From Oscillospiraceae bacterium (GTDB lineage: Bacteria > Bacillota > Clostridia > Clostridiales > Clostridiaceae): DNA of 6,668 nucleotides. A program made the position numbers and the translations under genes. The notes beneath the pieces are model-generated. The model saw nothing but the letters and a program-made list of their open reading frames with translations, had not been told where the DNA came from and searched no databases. Below are positions 1-5,339 of the stretch, piece by piece; within the stretch, counting starts at the first letter, position 1; each line of letters begins with the position of its first letter. Location of the stretch: contig WQUF01000121.1 of the NCBI GenBank assembly GCA_009785875.1, positions 1-6,668 on the forward strand, given 5' to 3'.

Positions 1-41
1 TCTTTTGTTGGTAATAGCCTAACTTTCCTCGCTATTATCAT
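1..41 (-). CDS. tnpB: TnpB (IS607/IS605-type RNA-guided nuclease), 5' end only
   Basis: Only the first 13 codons lie in the window; the gene runs off the left edge. The visible peptide is MIIARKVRLLPTK, which resembles the usual start of TnpB/OrfB proteins of IS605 and IS607 elements (hydrophobic residues, then K-V-R-L-x-P-T-K). The ATG at 41-39 overlaps the last codons of the upstream tnpA remnant in another frame, the arrangement typical of IS607 tnpA-tnpB. TnpB proteins of this family are RuvC-type, RNA-guided DNA nucleases that promote retention of the element. Whether the rest of the gene is intact cannot be seen. The call rests on a short peptide plus the convincing tnpA context. Confidence 0.75.
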   Translation of the reverse strand, partial: MIIARKVRLLPTK

Positions 42-252
42 TTCTCAATAACTCCCTTATCAATTTTTTAGCTTTGTTTGCTCGCTTTTCCTGTAATCTG
101 CAACTAAATACAGTTACTATTTGAACTAAGTCTTCTACTAACTCTTGTTCTTCCGTCTTTTCAGTTTAATCTATTATCTCAATTTTAACACCGTATTTTT
201 CACATATGTTTTCGATAAGCTCGTATCCAAATCTTATTAATCGGTCTTTAGA
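19..252 (-). pseudogene. tnpA: Decayed 3' end of IS607-type serine recombinase TnpA
   Basis: This minus-strand frame encodes about 76 residues recognisable as the C-terminal half of an IS607-family serine recombinase. It begins KDRLIRFGYELIENICEKYG and later has EEQELVEDLVQIVTVFSC and KRANKAKKLIREL. The frame is broken by an in-frame TAA at 168-166, right after KIEIID, and reading continues in the same frame beyond it to a TAG at 21-19. Upstream it ends abruptly at two consecutive stop codons near 253-258, so the N-terminal part expected to hold the DNA-binding domain and catalytic serine is missing. The gene cannot make an active recombinase. It sits only about 60 bp beyond the obg stop codon, so an IS607-like element landed at the end of the ribosomal operon and has since decayed. 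Confidence 0.85.
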
Positions 253-314
253 TTATTAATACATTTTATTATATTTTAGTAGATATATTTGTTCTGTCGT
301 TAGCCTTCTTTCTC

Positions 315-1589
315 TTAGATGGTGTAAATAAATTCAAAATCATTGAGTCTAACAGTATCTCCGTCTTTTATTCCCATGTTTTTAAGCTTATCAATGACAC
401 CTTTGTTTTTTAATACCTTATGAAAATACGTCAATGAATATGGATTATTTATATTTATAGCTTGAAAGAGCCTATCTACAAAGCTTCCAGTGACAATAAA
501 TGTATCATCTTCTTTTTCTATTTCATAAGTAAAGTGCTTTTCCTCAGGTTCATATAGTTCTTCGACTTCATATAAATTTGTCTCTTTAGGAATAGTTTTT
601 AAAATCTCTGAAGTCTTTTGCAATACTTCTTTTATGCCGTCTCCTGTAGCTATCGACATTTCAAATATATCATAAACGCCGAGATCTCTTAATCTTTTCT
701 TTACTTCTTCTATCTTTTCTTTATCGTAGACTAAATCAGTTTTGTTTAAAGCGATTATTTGAGGTCTATCCCAGAGTTTTATGCTGTACTTTTTTAATTC
801 TTCGTTAATTGCTTTATAGTCCTCAACAGGGTCTCTTCCTTCGAAACCTGATACATCTATTATATGTATTAAAAGTCTAGTTCGTTCAATGTGCCTTAAA
901 AATTGAATTCCAAGGCCGGATCCTTCTGCTGCTCCTTCAATTATGCCTGGTATATCTGCTATTATAAATGGATCGATACCTTTAAAGTCTACCACTCCTA
1001 GATTTGGAGTGATTGTCGTAAAATGATAATCTGCTATCTTGGGCTTTGCATGGGTGACTTTAGCTAAGAAGCTGGATTTACCAACATTTGGGAAACCTAA
1101 TAATCCTACATCCGCAAGTAGCTTTAATTCTAAAATAACCTCCCGCTCTTCACACGGCATACCAGGTTCTGCAAAATCAGGAGCTTGCCTTGTTGGAGTT
1201 GCAAATTTTGCATTTCCCTTTCCTCCTTTTCCCCCTCTTGCTACTATATAACATTTTTCGTCGAAAGATAAGTCTGCCATTACTTTATTTGAAACAACAT
1301 CTCTCACAATAGTGCCAACAGGGACTTTTATGATGACATCTTTGCCGTCTTTTCCGTAGCATTTCTGCCCAGACCCATTTTCTCCATTTTCAGCAATAAA
1401 TCTCTTTTTAAACTTAAACTCTAAAAGAGTATTTATATTTTTATCAGCAATTAAAATAACATCTCCTCCTCTACCACCGTCGCCACCATCGGGACCTCCT
1501 AGAGGAACGTATTTTTCTCTTCTAAATGAAATGGATCCATTCCCACCATTTCCAGATTTTACAAATATCTTTGCAATATCTATAAACAT
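315..1589 (-). CDS. obg: Obg/CgtA GTPase, ribosome assembly
   Basis: The 424-residue protein is full length for Obg, an essential GTPase that binds the 50S subunit and takes part in late ribosome assembly and (p)ppGpp-linked stress control. The glycine-rich Obg fold spans about residues 1-158 (GNGGNGSISFRREKYVPLGG from residue 13). The GTPase domain shows the P-loop GFPNVGKSS at 165-173, the switch I segment YHFTT at 188-192, DIPG at 212-215, NKTD at 282-285 and a G5-like SIATG at 312-316. The C-terminal OCT domain covers about 345-424. The ATG at 1589 is preceded by GGAGGTG at a normal distance. It is the third gene after rplU and rpmA, as in most bacteria. Downstream, instead of the usual yhbY/nadD neighbours, there is an IS607 remnant. 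Confidence 0.98.
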   Translation of the reverse strand: MFIDIAKIFVKSGNGGNGSISFRREKYVPLGGPDGGDGGRGGDVILIADKNINTLLEFKFKKRFIAENGENGSGQKCYGKDGKDVIIKVPVGTIVRDVVSNKVMADLSFDEKCYIVARGGKGGKGNAKFATPTRQAPDFAEPGMPCEEREVILELKLLADVGLLGFPNVGKSSFLAKVTHAKPKIADYHFTTITPNLGVVDFKGIDPFIIADIPGIIEGAAEGSGLGIQFLRHIERTRLLIHIIDVSGFEGRDPVEDYKAINEELKKYSIKLWDRPQIIALNKTDLVYDKEKIEEVKKRLRDLGVYDIFEMSIATGDGIKEVLQKTSEILKTIPKETNLYEVEELYEPEEKHFTYEIEKEDDTFIVTGSFVDRLFQAININNPYSLTYFHKVLKNKGVIDKLKNMGIKDGDTVRLNDFEFIYTI

Positions 1590-1611
1590 AATTTCACCTC
1601 CATATAACTTA

Positions 1612-1631
1612 AAGCACCCATAAGGGTGCTT
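1612..1631 (-). promoter_or_regulatory. Hairpin between rpmA and obg
   Basis: A perfect inverted repeat, AAGCACCC then a 4-nt loop then GGGTGCTT, fills most of the 50-nt gap between the rpmA stop and the obg start. In the minus-strand transcript it is followed by TTTAAG rather than a real U-run. It is therefore more likely a weak attenuator, or a stabilising or processing hairpin that lowers obg output relative to the ribosomal proteins, than a full terminator. Function is inferred from position only. Confidence 0.5.
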
Positions 1632-1639
1632 ATAATATA

Positions 1640-1912
1640 TTATGCGATCTCTGATGCTTCTGTCTTATAAACTGAAGCTTTTTTCTTGAACTTTCCATAT
1701 CTTTCAAATCTAACTATTCCATCTACTTTTGCAAATAGAGTGTCATCTCTACCAATGCCTACATTTGTACCTGGATGTATTTTTGTTCCTCTTTGCCTGA
1801 CTAAAATATTTCCAGCAAGGACGAATTGACCATCCCCTCTTTTAACCCCAAGCCTTTTAGATTGGCTATCTCTTCCATTCCTTGAACTACCAGCACCTTT
1901 TTTAGAAGCCAT
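1640..1912 (-). CDS. rpmA: 50S ribosomal protein L27, short N-terminus form
   Basis: The 90-residue protein is L27, whose N-terminal tail reaches toward the peptidyl transferase centre. It starts directly with MASKKGAGSSRNGRDSQSKR and carries the family core RGTKIHPGTNVGIGRDDTLFA (GRDD near 54-57). The ATG at 1912 has an AGGAGGTGG ribosome binding site and an in-frame TAA immediately before it, so no longer start is possible. Many Firmicutes make L27 with an extra segment of roughly nine residues, removed by the protease Prp. That extension is absent here, and so is a prp gene in the 51-nt gap to rplU. The C-terminus carries a short ASEIA tail. Confidence 0.98.
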   Translation of the reverse strand: MASKKGAGSSRNGRDSQSKRLGVKRGDGQFVLAGNILVRQRGTKIHPGTNVGIGRDDTLFAKVDGIVRFERYGKFKKKASVYKTEASEIA

Positions 1913-1963
1913 TTATTCCACCTCCTGTAAACTTATATTTATTTCAAATCCAATTAAGTATTA

Positions 1964-2284
1964 TTACAATGCACTTGGAAGGATTTTTTCCACTAAAAGC
2001 TTCGTATAGCTCTGTCTATGTCCAGTTTTCTTTCTGTAATGCTTTTTAGGCTTATATTTCATAACTATGATCTTTTTGGCTCTGCCTTGAGATAAAACTT
2101 TACAGGAAACTGATGCTCCTTTTATATTTGGATCTCCTACTGTAATTTCTCCATCATTTCCAATAGCCAGTACTTCTGTTAGATCGATTTTAGAATCAAC
2201 TTCTGCTTCAAGCTTTTCAGCATAGAAAAATTCACCTTCAGATACCCTATATTGCTTACCTCCAGTTTTTACTACTGCGTACAT
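1964..2284 (-). CDS. rplU: 50S ribosomal protein L21
   Basis: The 106-residue protein is L21, a 23S rRNA-binding protein of the large subunit, close to the family's usual length of about 103. Diagnostic segments are the start MYAVVKTGGKQYRVSEG and the basic C-terminal signature KYKPKKHYRKKTGHRQSYT. The ATG at 2284 follows AGGAGGTG with an 8-nt spacing. It is the first gene of the rplU-rpmA-obg unit and is preceded by a promoter and a leader that probably regulates the operon. Confidence 0.98.
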   Translation of the reverse strand: MYAVVKTGGKQYRVSEGEFFYAEKLEAEVDSKIDLTEVLAIGNDGEITVGDPNIKGASVSCKVLSQGRAKKIIVMKYKPKKHYRKKTGHRQSYTKLLVEKILPSAL

Positions 2285-2300
2285 TTAACACACACCTCCT

Positions 2301-2366
2301 TAATATAACGGATTCGCCTTTTAAGGTGAGCAAAATGCTACTTAAAAACCTTTTTAGTGCGATAAC
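2301..2366 (-). ncRNA. Probable L21 leader RNA upstream of rplU
   Basis: The 5' untranslated region of rplU, read on the minus strand, contains CGCACTAAAAAGG, a matching TTTTTAAGT arm, and later GGCGAATCCGTTAT just before the ribosome binding site. It can form an A/U-rich hairpin (ACTAAAAA with TTTTTAAGT). Firmicutes commonly carry a conserved L21 leader here, thought to let the ribosomal protein control its own operon. The GCGAATCCGTTAT block and the position match my recollection of that leader, but I could not run a covariance search. Confidence 0.62.
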
Positions 2367-2372
2367 ATTAGT

Positions 2373-2402
2373 ATTCTATCATAAGTAAAGGGTGAAAGTA
2401 AA
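2373..2402 (-). promoter_or_regulatory. Sigma-A-type promoter of rplU-rpmA-obg
   Basis: On the minus strand there is a -35-like TTTACT (2402-2397), an 18-nt spacer and a -10 TAGAAT (2378-2373). This places transcription start near 2366, directly ahead of the leader. The promoter begins only about 10 bp past the toxin stop codon, so the ribosomal operon keeps its own promoter behind the toxin-antitoxin unit. Confidence 0.55.
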
Positions 2403-2412
2403 GAGGGTTTTA

Positions 2413-2709
2413 TTATCGAAGAGAATGATCAAGTTTTCTTTTTCCGTGGATTATCAAATAAATTCGTACTAACTTTTTCTCCTCAAATATCTTATAAAAT
2501 ACAAGATAATTTCCTACATTCATTCTTCGATAAGCTGGTTTATCTGGATATGCTGAATATCTCGCTGGCATTTCTTCAAGCTCAGCAATTCTTTCATCAA
2601 TTTCATCTATTACCTTATCTGCTGCCACTAAGCTGCTTTCACTAATATAATTGTAAATTTCATGAAGATTCTTAATCGCTCGGTGCGAGTATTGAACCAA
2701 GTATCTCAT
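2413..2709 (-). CDS. RelE/ParE-family type II toxin
   Basis: The 98-residue protein has the size and pattern of the RelE/ParE superfamily. It has an N-terminal beta strand (RYLVQYSHRA), a helical hairpin (AIKNLHEIYNYISE through DEIDERIAELEEMP, about 11-48), and then the core beta sheet YRRMNVGNYLVFYKI (60-74) and VRIYLIIHGKRKLD (81-94). The V-G-N-Y-L-V-F-Y and H-G-K-R-K-L-D segments are typical. Family members either cleave mRNA at the ribosome or poison DNA gyrase. The sequence alone does not decide, though the pattern is somewhat ParE-like. Its ATG overlaps the TGA of the upstream antitoxin gene (ATGA), so the two are translationally coupled. Confidence 0.9.
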   Translation of the reverse strand: MRYLVQYSHRAIKNLHEIYNYISESSLVAADKVIDEIDERIAELEEMPARYSAYPDKPAYRRMNVGNYLVFYKIFEEKKLVRIYLIIHGKRKLDHSLR

Positions 2710-2981
2710 AAGCGACCTTTGACCATTTTTATCGCAACTTCACGGTTAAACCATTCGGCTTCTGGCGCGTCACCCTCGCTTTCAGCTTTCTCCAGTTCAT
2801 GCAGAATATATGCACGTTGAGCTTCTTCTTGTGCCTTTATTAAGTTCAAATAATCTGATTCAGAAATAAGAACAACATTCTCTTTTTTTGGACGTGCCAC
2901 TATCACTGGGTTTCCGGCAAATGCTTCATCGCAAATCTTTTTACAGTTTCTGGCTAAGTCATTAACTTGAACAGCTCTCAA
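2706..2981 (-). CDS. Phd/YefM-family antitoxin, TTG start
   Basis: This antitoxin partners the downstream toxin. The N-terminal half (RAVQVNDLARNCKKICDEAF, then PVIVARPKKENVVLISESDY) matches the Phd/YefM fold, which dimerises and binds DNA. The acidic C-terminal half (LEKAESEGDAPEAEWFNRE) is the expected toxin-wrapping tail. The frame can also be opened from a GTG at 2990, but that codon touches its AAAGGA ribosome binding site. The TTG at 2981 lies 7 nt after AAAGGAG and is the better start, giving 91 residues. The family normally represses its own promoter, and an inverted repeat overlaps the promoter here. Confidence 0.9.
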   Translation of the reverse strand: MRAVQVNDLARNCKKICDEAFAGNPVIVARPKKENVVLISESDYLNLIKAQEEAQRAYILHELEKAESEGDAPEAEWFNREVAIKMVKGRL

Positions 2982-3010
2982 AACTATCACTCCTTTTTTT
3001 GTTTAAAATA

Positions 3011-3062
3011 AATATATGTTTAAATATATGTTTATTTTAACATATATTCTTAATTCATGCAA
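3011..3062 (-). promoter_or_regulatory. Toxin-antitoxin promoter inside an inverted-repeat operator
   Basis: On the minus strand, a -35 TTGCAT (3062-3057), a 17-nt spacer and a -10 TAAAAT (3039-3034) form a good promoter. The same DNA holds three copies of the 10-mer AATATATGTT: direct copies at 3011-3020 and 3023-3032, and an inverted copy (AACATATATT) at 3039-3048. The last two make a perfect 10-bp-arm inverted repeat whose 6-nt spacer contains most of the -10. This layout suits repression by the antitoxin or the toxin-antitoxin complex. The sites are seen directly; binding is inferred. Confidence 0.65.
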
Positions 3063-3181
3063 TAATTCAAAAGTAATAATGAATAATTCTATATAAATTA
3101 TAAATACTATAACAAGGTAGCTAAACCACAGATGTAATTTGCTAAAGGAGTGTGAAACTCATTCTAGTAGGAGATGTTATT

Positions 3182-3295
3182 CTATTTGAATCTCTTGGAA
3201 AGCTTGATAATGATTATTGTAATTTCTATGATTTTTACAATAGCCATGATGCAATTAATAACTAAATTAATTGTTTCGATTATCTCGCTTTGCAT
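3182..3295 (-). CDS. Small hydrophobic peptide (37 aa), function unknown
   Basis: This short minus-strand gene encodes MQSEIIETINLVINCIMAIV followed by KIIEITIIIIKLSKRFK. Its start is supported by a strong ribosome binding site, AGAGGTGGTG (3310-3301), 5 nt before the ATG. The peptide is dominated by I, V and L from about residue 9 to 30, interrupted by K21 and E24, and ends in a basic tail (KLSKRFK). This is consistent with a single membrane segment or an amphipathic membrane-active helix. The size and layout recall small holin-like or type I toxin peptides of Firmicutes, but I recognise no specific family. It diverges from the DUF1659-DUF2922 pair and follows no obvious operon partner. Confidence 0.55.
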   Translation of the reverse strand: MQSEIIETINLVINCIMAIVKIIEITIIIIKLSKRFK

Positions 3296-3420
3296 AGAAT
3301 CACCACCTCTCATTAGAAATGGCAAACTACAACTGTTTTTTAGTTACCCATTAAAATTATTAACATATACTTAAAATTTAAATCATTTTTTTAATATTTT
3401 CTTTAAAAAACTCTTCTAGC

Positions 3421-3467
3421 ATTCTGAATCTTACCTATAAATTATTATATTCAGGGAATCTTTTTTT
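3421..3467 (+). terminator. Weak plus-strand terminator-like hairpin
   Basis: ATTCTGAAT (3421-3429) can pair with ATTCAGGGAAT (3449-3459), with a two-base bulge and a large loop, and is followed by CTTTTTTTG. It could end a plus-strand RNA running antisense to the 37-codon peptide gene. The large loop makes this tentative. Confidence 0.3.
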
Positions 3468-3527
3468 GTGAAGTAACTATATGGATTTTAAGTAGATATT
3501 AATTTTAGAATTATTTAGTTAAAATTA

Positions 3528-3559
3528 AGCACATTTTTATTTGTGCTGAATATGATAAT
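3528..3559 (+). promoter_or_regulatory. Inverted repeat and -10-like box ahead of the DUF1659 gene
   Basis: AGCACA (3528-3533) and TGTGCT (3542-3547) flank an 8-nt T-rich spacer. A -10-like TATGAT/GATAAT follows at 3551-3559, about 50 nt before the DUF1659 start. I see no good -35 at the right distance, so the promoter may need an activator bound at the repeat or use another sigma factor. No minus-strand gene nearby needs it. Confidence 0.35.
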
Positions 3560-3608
3560 AGTGAAGGACTAAAAAACTTCAAAATATTAAGAAAGGAGGA
3601 ATTTAGGC

Positions 3609-3827
3609 ATGATCTCAAAATTTTTGAGAAGCAATGTGCTTGCTTTAGGCTACGACATGCTCTCGGAAGAGGGCAAAAACCTAAGCAAAACACAAAGGTT
3701 TGACTTTATTCCAGAGGATGGCACTCCTGAGGAACTATACGCTATAGCAACTGATATCAAAAGCATTCTTGTAAGTGCGCCAAAGGTAATAAGACAAGAT
3801 TTATCATATGACCTAATTGAAATGTAG
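3609..3827 (+). CDS. DUF1659-family small protein
   Basis: The 72-residue protein fits the DUF1659 family of unknown function, found mostly in Firmicutes. It begins MISKFLRSNVLALGYDM and has the middle segment GKNLSKTQRFDFIPEDGTPEE, with a hydrophobic helix-like stretch LYAIATDIKSILVSAP. The ATG follows AAAGGAGG with a 9-nt spacing, a strong signal. The next gene, of the DUF2922 family, starts 2 nt after the stop codon. Members of these two families are commonly neighbours, often together with a tiny YvrJ-type membrane protein, which is not seen here. The function is not known, and I infer none beyond joint action with its neighbour. Confidence 0.88.
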   Translation: MISKFLRSNVLALGYDMLSEEGKNLSKTQRFDFIPEDGTPEELYAIATDIKSILVSAPKVIRQDLSYDLIEM

Positions 3828-3829
3828 CT

Positions 3830-4039
3830 ATGGAAATGGTAAGCGTTGAGTATAAGTATAAATTAGAAAATAATAATACTCGAATAGTAGCAATAAAGGA
3901 CGTCAATCCTATGGTTTCAGAAGCTGAAATACTCGCTCTTGGAAATTCCCTTATTCAAAAAAAAGGGCATTATAAGGGAAGCAAATTCGTTAGTTTGCTT
4001 GGGTCTACAAAAGTAGTTACTACTAGAGAGACATTTTAA
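3830..4039 (+). CDS. DUF2922-family small protein
   Basis: The 69-residue protein resembles the DUF2922 family. It has an N-terminal beta-like segment (VSVEYKYKLENNNTRIVAIKDVNP), a central helix (SEAEILALGNSLIQK) and a C-terminal strand ending KVVTTRETF. It has no clear ribosome binding site of its own. The ATG at 3830 lies 2 nt after the upstream stop, so it is probably translated by coupling; the ATG at 3836 is an alternative start. A strong hairpin terminator follows at 4053-4089, so the DUF1659-DUF2922 pair forms a closed two-gene operon. The biochemical role of the family is unknown. Confidence 0.85.
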   Translation: MEMVSVEYKYKLENNNTRIVAIKDVNPMVSEAEILALGNSLIQKKGHYKGSKFVSLLGSTKVVTTRETF

Positions 4040-4052
4040 AATATAGTTCAAT

Positions 4053-4094
4053 ATGGCTGTTTATACTTTAAAGGCGTATAAACAGCCATTTTAT
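4053..4094 (+). terminator. Intrinsic terminator after the DUF2922 gene
   Basis: ATGGCTGTTTATAC (4053-4066) and GTATAAACAGCCAT (4076-4089) form a perfect 14-bp stem with a 9-nt loop, followed by TTTATAA. It lies 14 nt past the stop codon and closes the two-gene operon. Confidence 0.85.
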
Positions 4095-4118
4095 AACAGT
4101 TATTTTTTGTAACATTTT

Positions 4119-4146
4119 TTGGTAATCTTAAATATACTAATATAAA
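4119..4146 (+). promoter_or_regulatory. Promoter of the ParB-like gene
   Basis: TTGGTA (4119-4124), a 16-nt spacer and TATAAA (4141-4146) form a plausible sigma-A promoter just upstream of the AGGAGG ribosome binding site (4161-4166). The small inverted repeat GTTA/TAAC at about 4099-4113 lies just ahead of the -35. Confidence 0.5.
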
Positions 4147-4174
4147 CACTATTTTATTTTAGGAGGATTTGTAT

Positions 4175-5323
4175 ATGGATTTTGCAGTAGAGATGAAAAA
4201 ACTAATACCAGGATATGAGGAAATGTCTGGTGATTATCTTCTTCCAAGAGAATATGTGGATAATGACCCTTGTAAGGCTAGAAGATATATCATTCAAGAA
4301 TATGAAGAGACTGAATCCACTGATATTAGGGCTAAAAACTTTAAAGAAGGTGTGGATATAATGGAAGATATCCAAAAGGTGGATATCAATCTTATGGAAG
4401 ATGCACCTTCAAATTGGACATACTTGCCGCTTCCAAATGAGACGCAGCTTATTTCTTTAATGGCTTCAATTGAAAATATTGGTTTAATAAGCCCAATCAT
4501 CTTGCTAAAGCATAAAAATTACAATAAATACGATGTTATCGAGGGAAAATCAAGAGTACTCGCCCTTAAAAGCTTATATAAAAGAAATCCTTTGGAAAAG
4601 TATAGATACCCGGTTTGCTTTATTTTAGACTCTGAGAAGGTTGATGAATACTATATCAGATCACTTATACTTGACTTGAATTTTCAGTATAGAAACATTC
4701 CACAGGATGTATTCATAAGGATGATATTGGAAAGACATGCGCTTTTAAAGAAAACCAAGAATTTTAAAAACGAATATAATTTAGCTGGAGTGCTTGCTGA
4801 AGAGTTTTTGATGTCAAAATCTTCAATTTATAATTATCTGGTTTTAGATAAACTTACCGAAGAGGTGAAGACTCTGCTCTTTGAAAAAAGGATAACACTA
4901 GAAATCGCAAGGTTATTTGCAAAATTGGATCACGATATTCAGCTTTTGATCTTAAATAGCGTGGATTTTAAAGATATAAACTGCTTTCACAGGATAAAAT
5001 TTATTATTGGAGACGGCTCAATTAAAGATCCTGAAAAGATAAAAGAATTGATAGAGAAATCAAGAACGATGGTGCCAGAGCAGATAAGCTTCAATGTTAC
5101 GATAAATAAGAGAATACTCGGTAAGGCATGTGAGAATTTAATAGATTTGAAGAGATATGCTGCTTTGAATTTTTCAGGAACCTTTGGGGACAATACAAAC
5201 CGGTTTTGTAAGGTTTCTTTTGATCAAAATATAATAAAATACTACTTAGAACAGAATTTAATCGATGAGAAGACTGTAAATAAACTAACTGCTAAGACTA
5301 TAAGAGAAATACTTTCGAAATGA
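4175..5323 (+). CDS. ParB/Spo0J-like protein with N-terminal extension, no visible ParA
   Basis: The 382-residue protein carries a ParB-type N-terminal domain from about residue 85 to 175. It has IENIGLISPIILL (100-111), the VIEGKSRVLAL box (121-131) corresponding to the GERRxxA-type nucleotide-binding motif, and NFQYR (169-173) resembling the N-x-Q-R motif. A helix-turn-helix follows at about 202-224 (LAGVLAEEFLMSKSSIYNYL), then a helical tail of unknown role (300-382). ParB proteins are DNA-binding CTP-dependent clamps; some relatives are nucleases or transcription factors. The first 85 residues, rich in acidic residues, are not part of the usual fold. The ATG at 4175 is 8 nt after AGGAGG; an in-frame TTG at 4169 is too close to it. 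No parA is adjacent. The role may be plasmid-like partition, regulation or defence, and I cannot choose. Confidence 0.85.
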   Translation: MDFAVEMKKLIPGYEEMSGDYLLPREYVDNDPCKARRYIIQEYEETESTDIRAKNFKEGVDIMEDIQKVDINLMEDAPSNWTYLPLPNETQLISLMASIENIGLISPIILLKHKNYNKYDVIEGKSRVLALKSLYKRNPLEKYRYPVCFILDSEKVDEYYIRSLILDLNFQYRNIPQDVFIRMILERHALLKKTKNFKNEYNLAGVLAEEFLMSKSSIYNYLVLDKLTEEVKTLLFEKRITLEIARLFAKLDHDIQLLILNSVDFKDINCFHRIKFIIGDGSIKDPEKIKELIEKSRTMVPEQISFNVTINKRILGKACENLIDLKRYAALNFSGTFGDNTNRFCKVSFDQNIIKYYLEQNLIDEKTVNKLTAKTIREILSK

Positions 5324-5339
5324 GATTTGTAATTGAATA

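Larger units (their letters stand above)
3296..3608. other. 313-nt AT-rich divergent intergenic region
   Basis: It lies between the divergent 37-codon peptide gene and the DUF1659 gene. It holds the peptide's ribosome binding site (3301-3310), a terminator-like hairpin with a T-run (3421-3467), an inverted repeat AGCACA/TGTGCT (3528-3547) with a -10-like TATGAT or GATAAT just after it (3551-3559), and the DUF1659 ribosome binding site AAAGGAGG (3592-3599). I see no other convincing coding frame. Confidence 0.6.

Noticed and set aside
1039..1251. A 70-codon plus-strand frame inside obg
   Set aside because: It is a shadow of the obg coding sequence; its proline-rich end reflects the glycine codons on the other strand.
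3174..3374. A 66-codon hydrophobic plus-strand frame
   Set aside because: Its only Shine-Dalgarno-like sequence touches the ATG, and its hydrophobicity mirrors the minus-strand 37-codon peptide, which has the better ribosome binding site.
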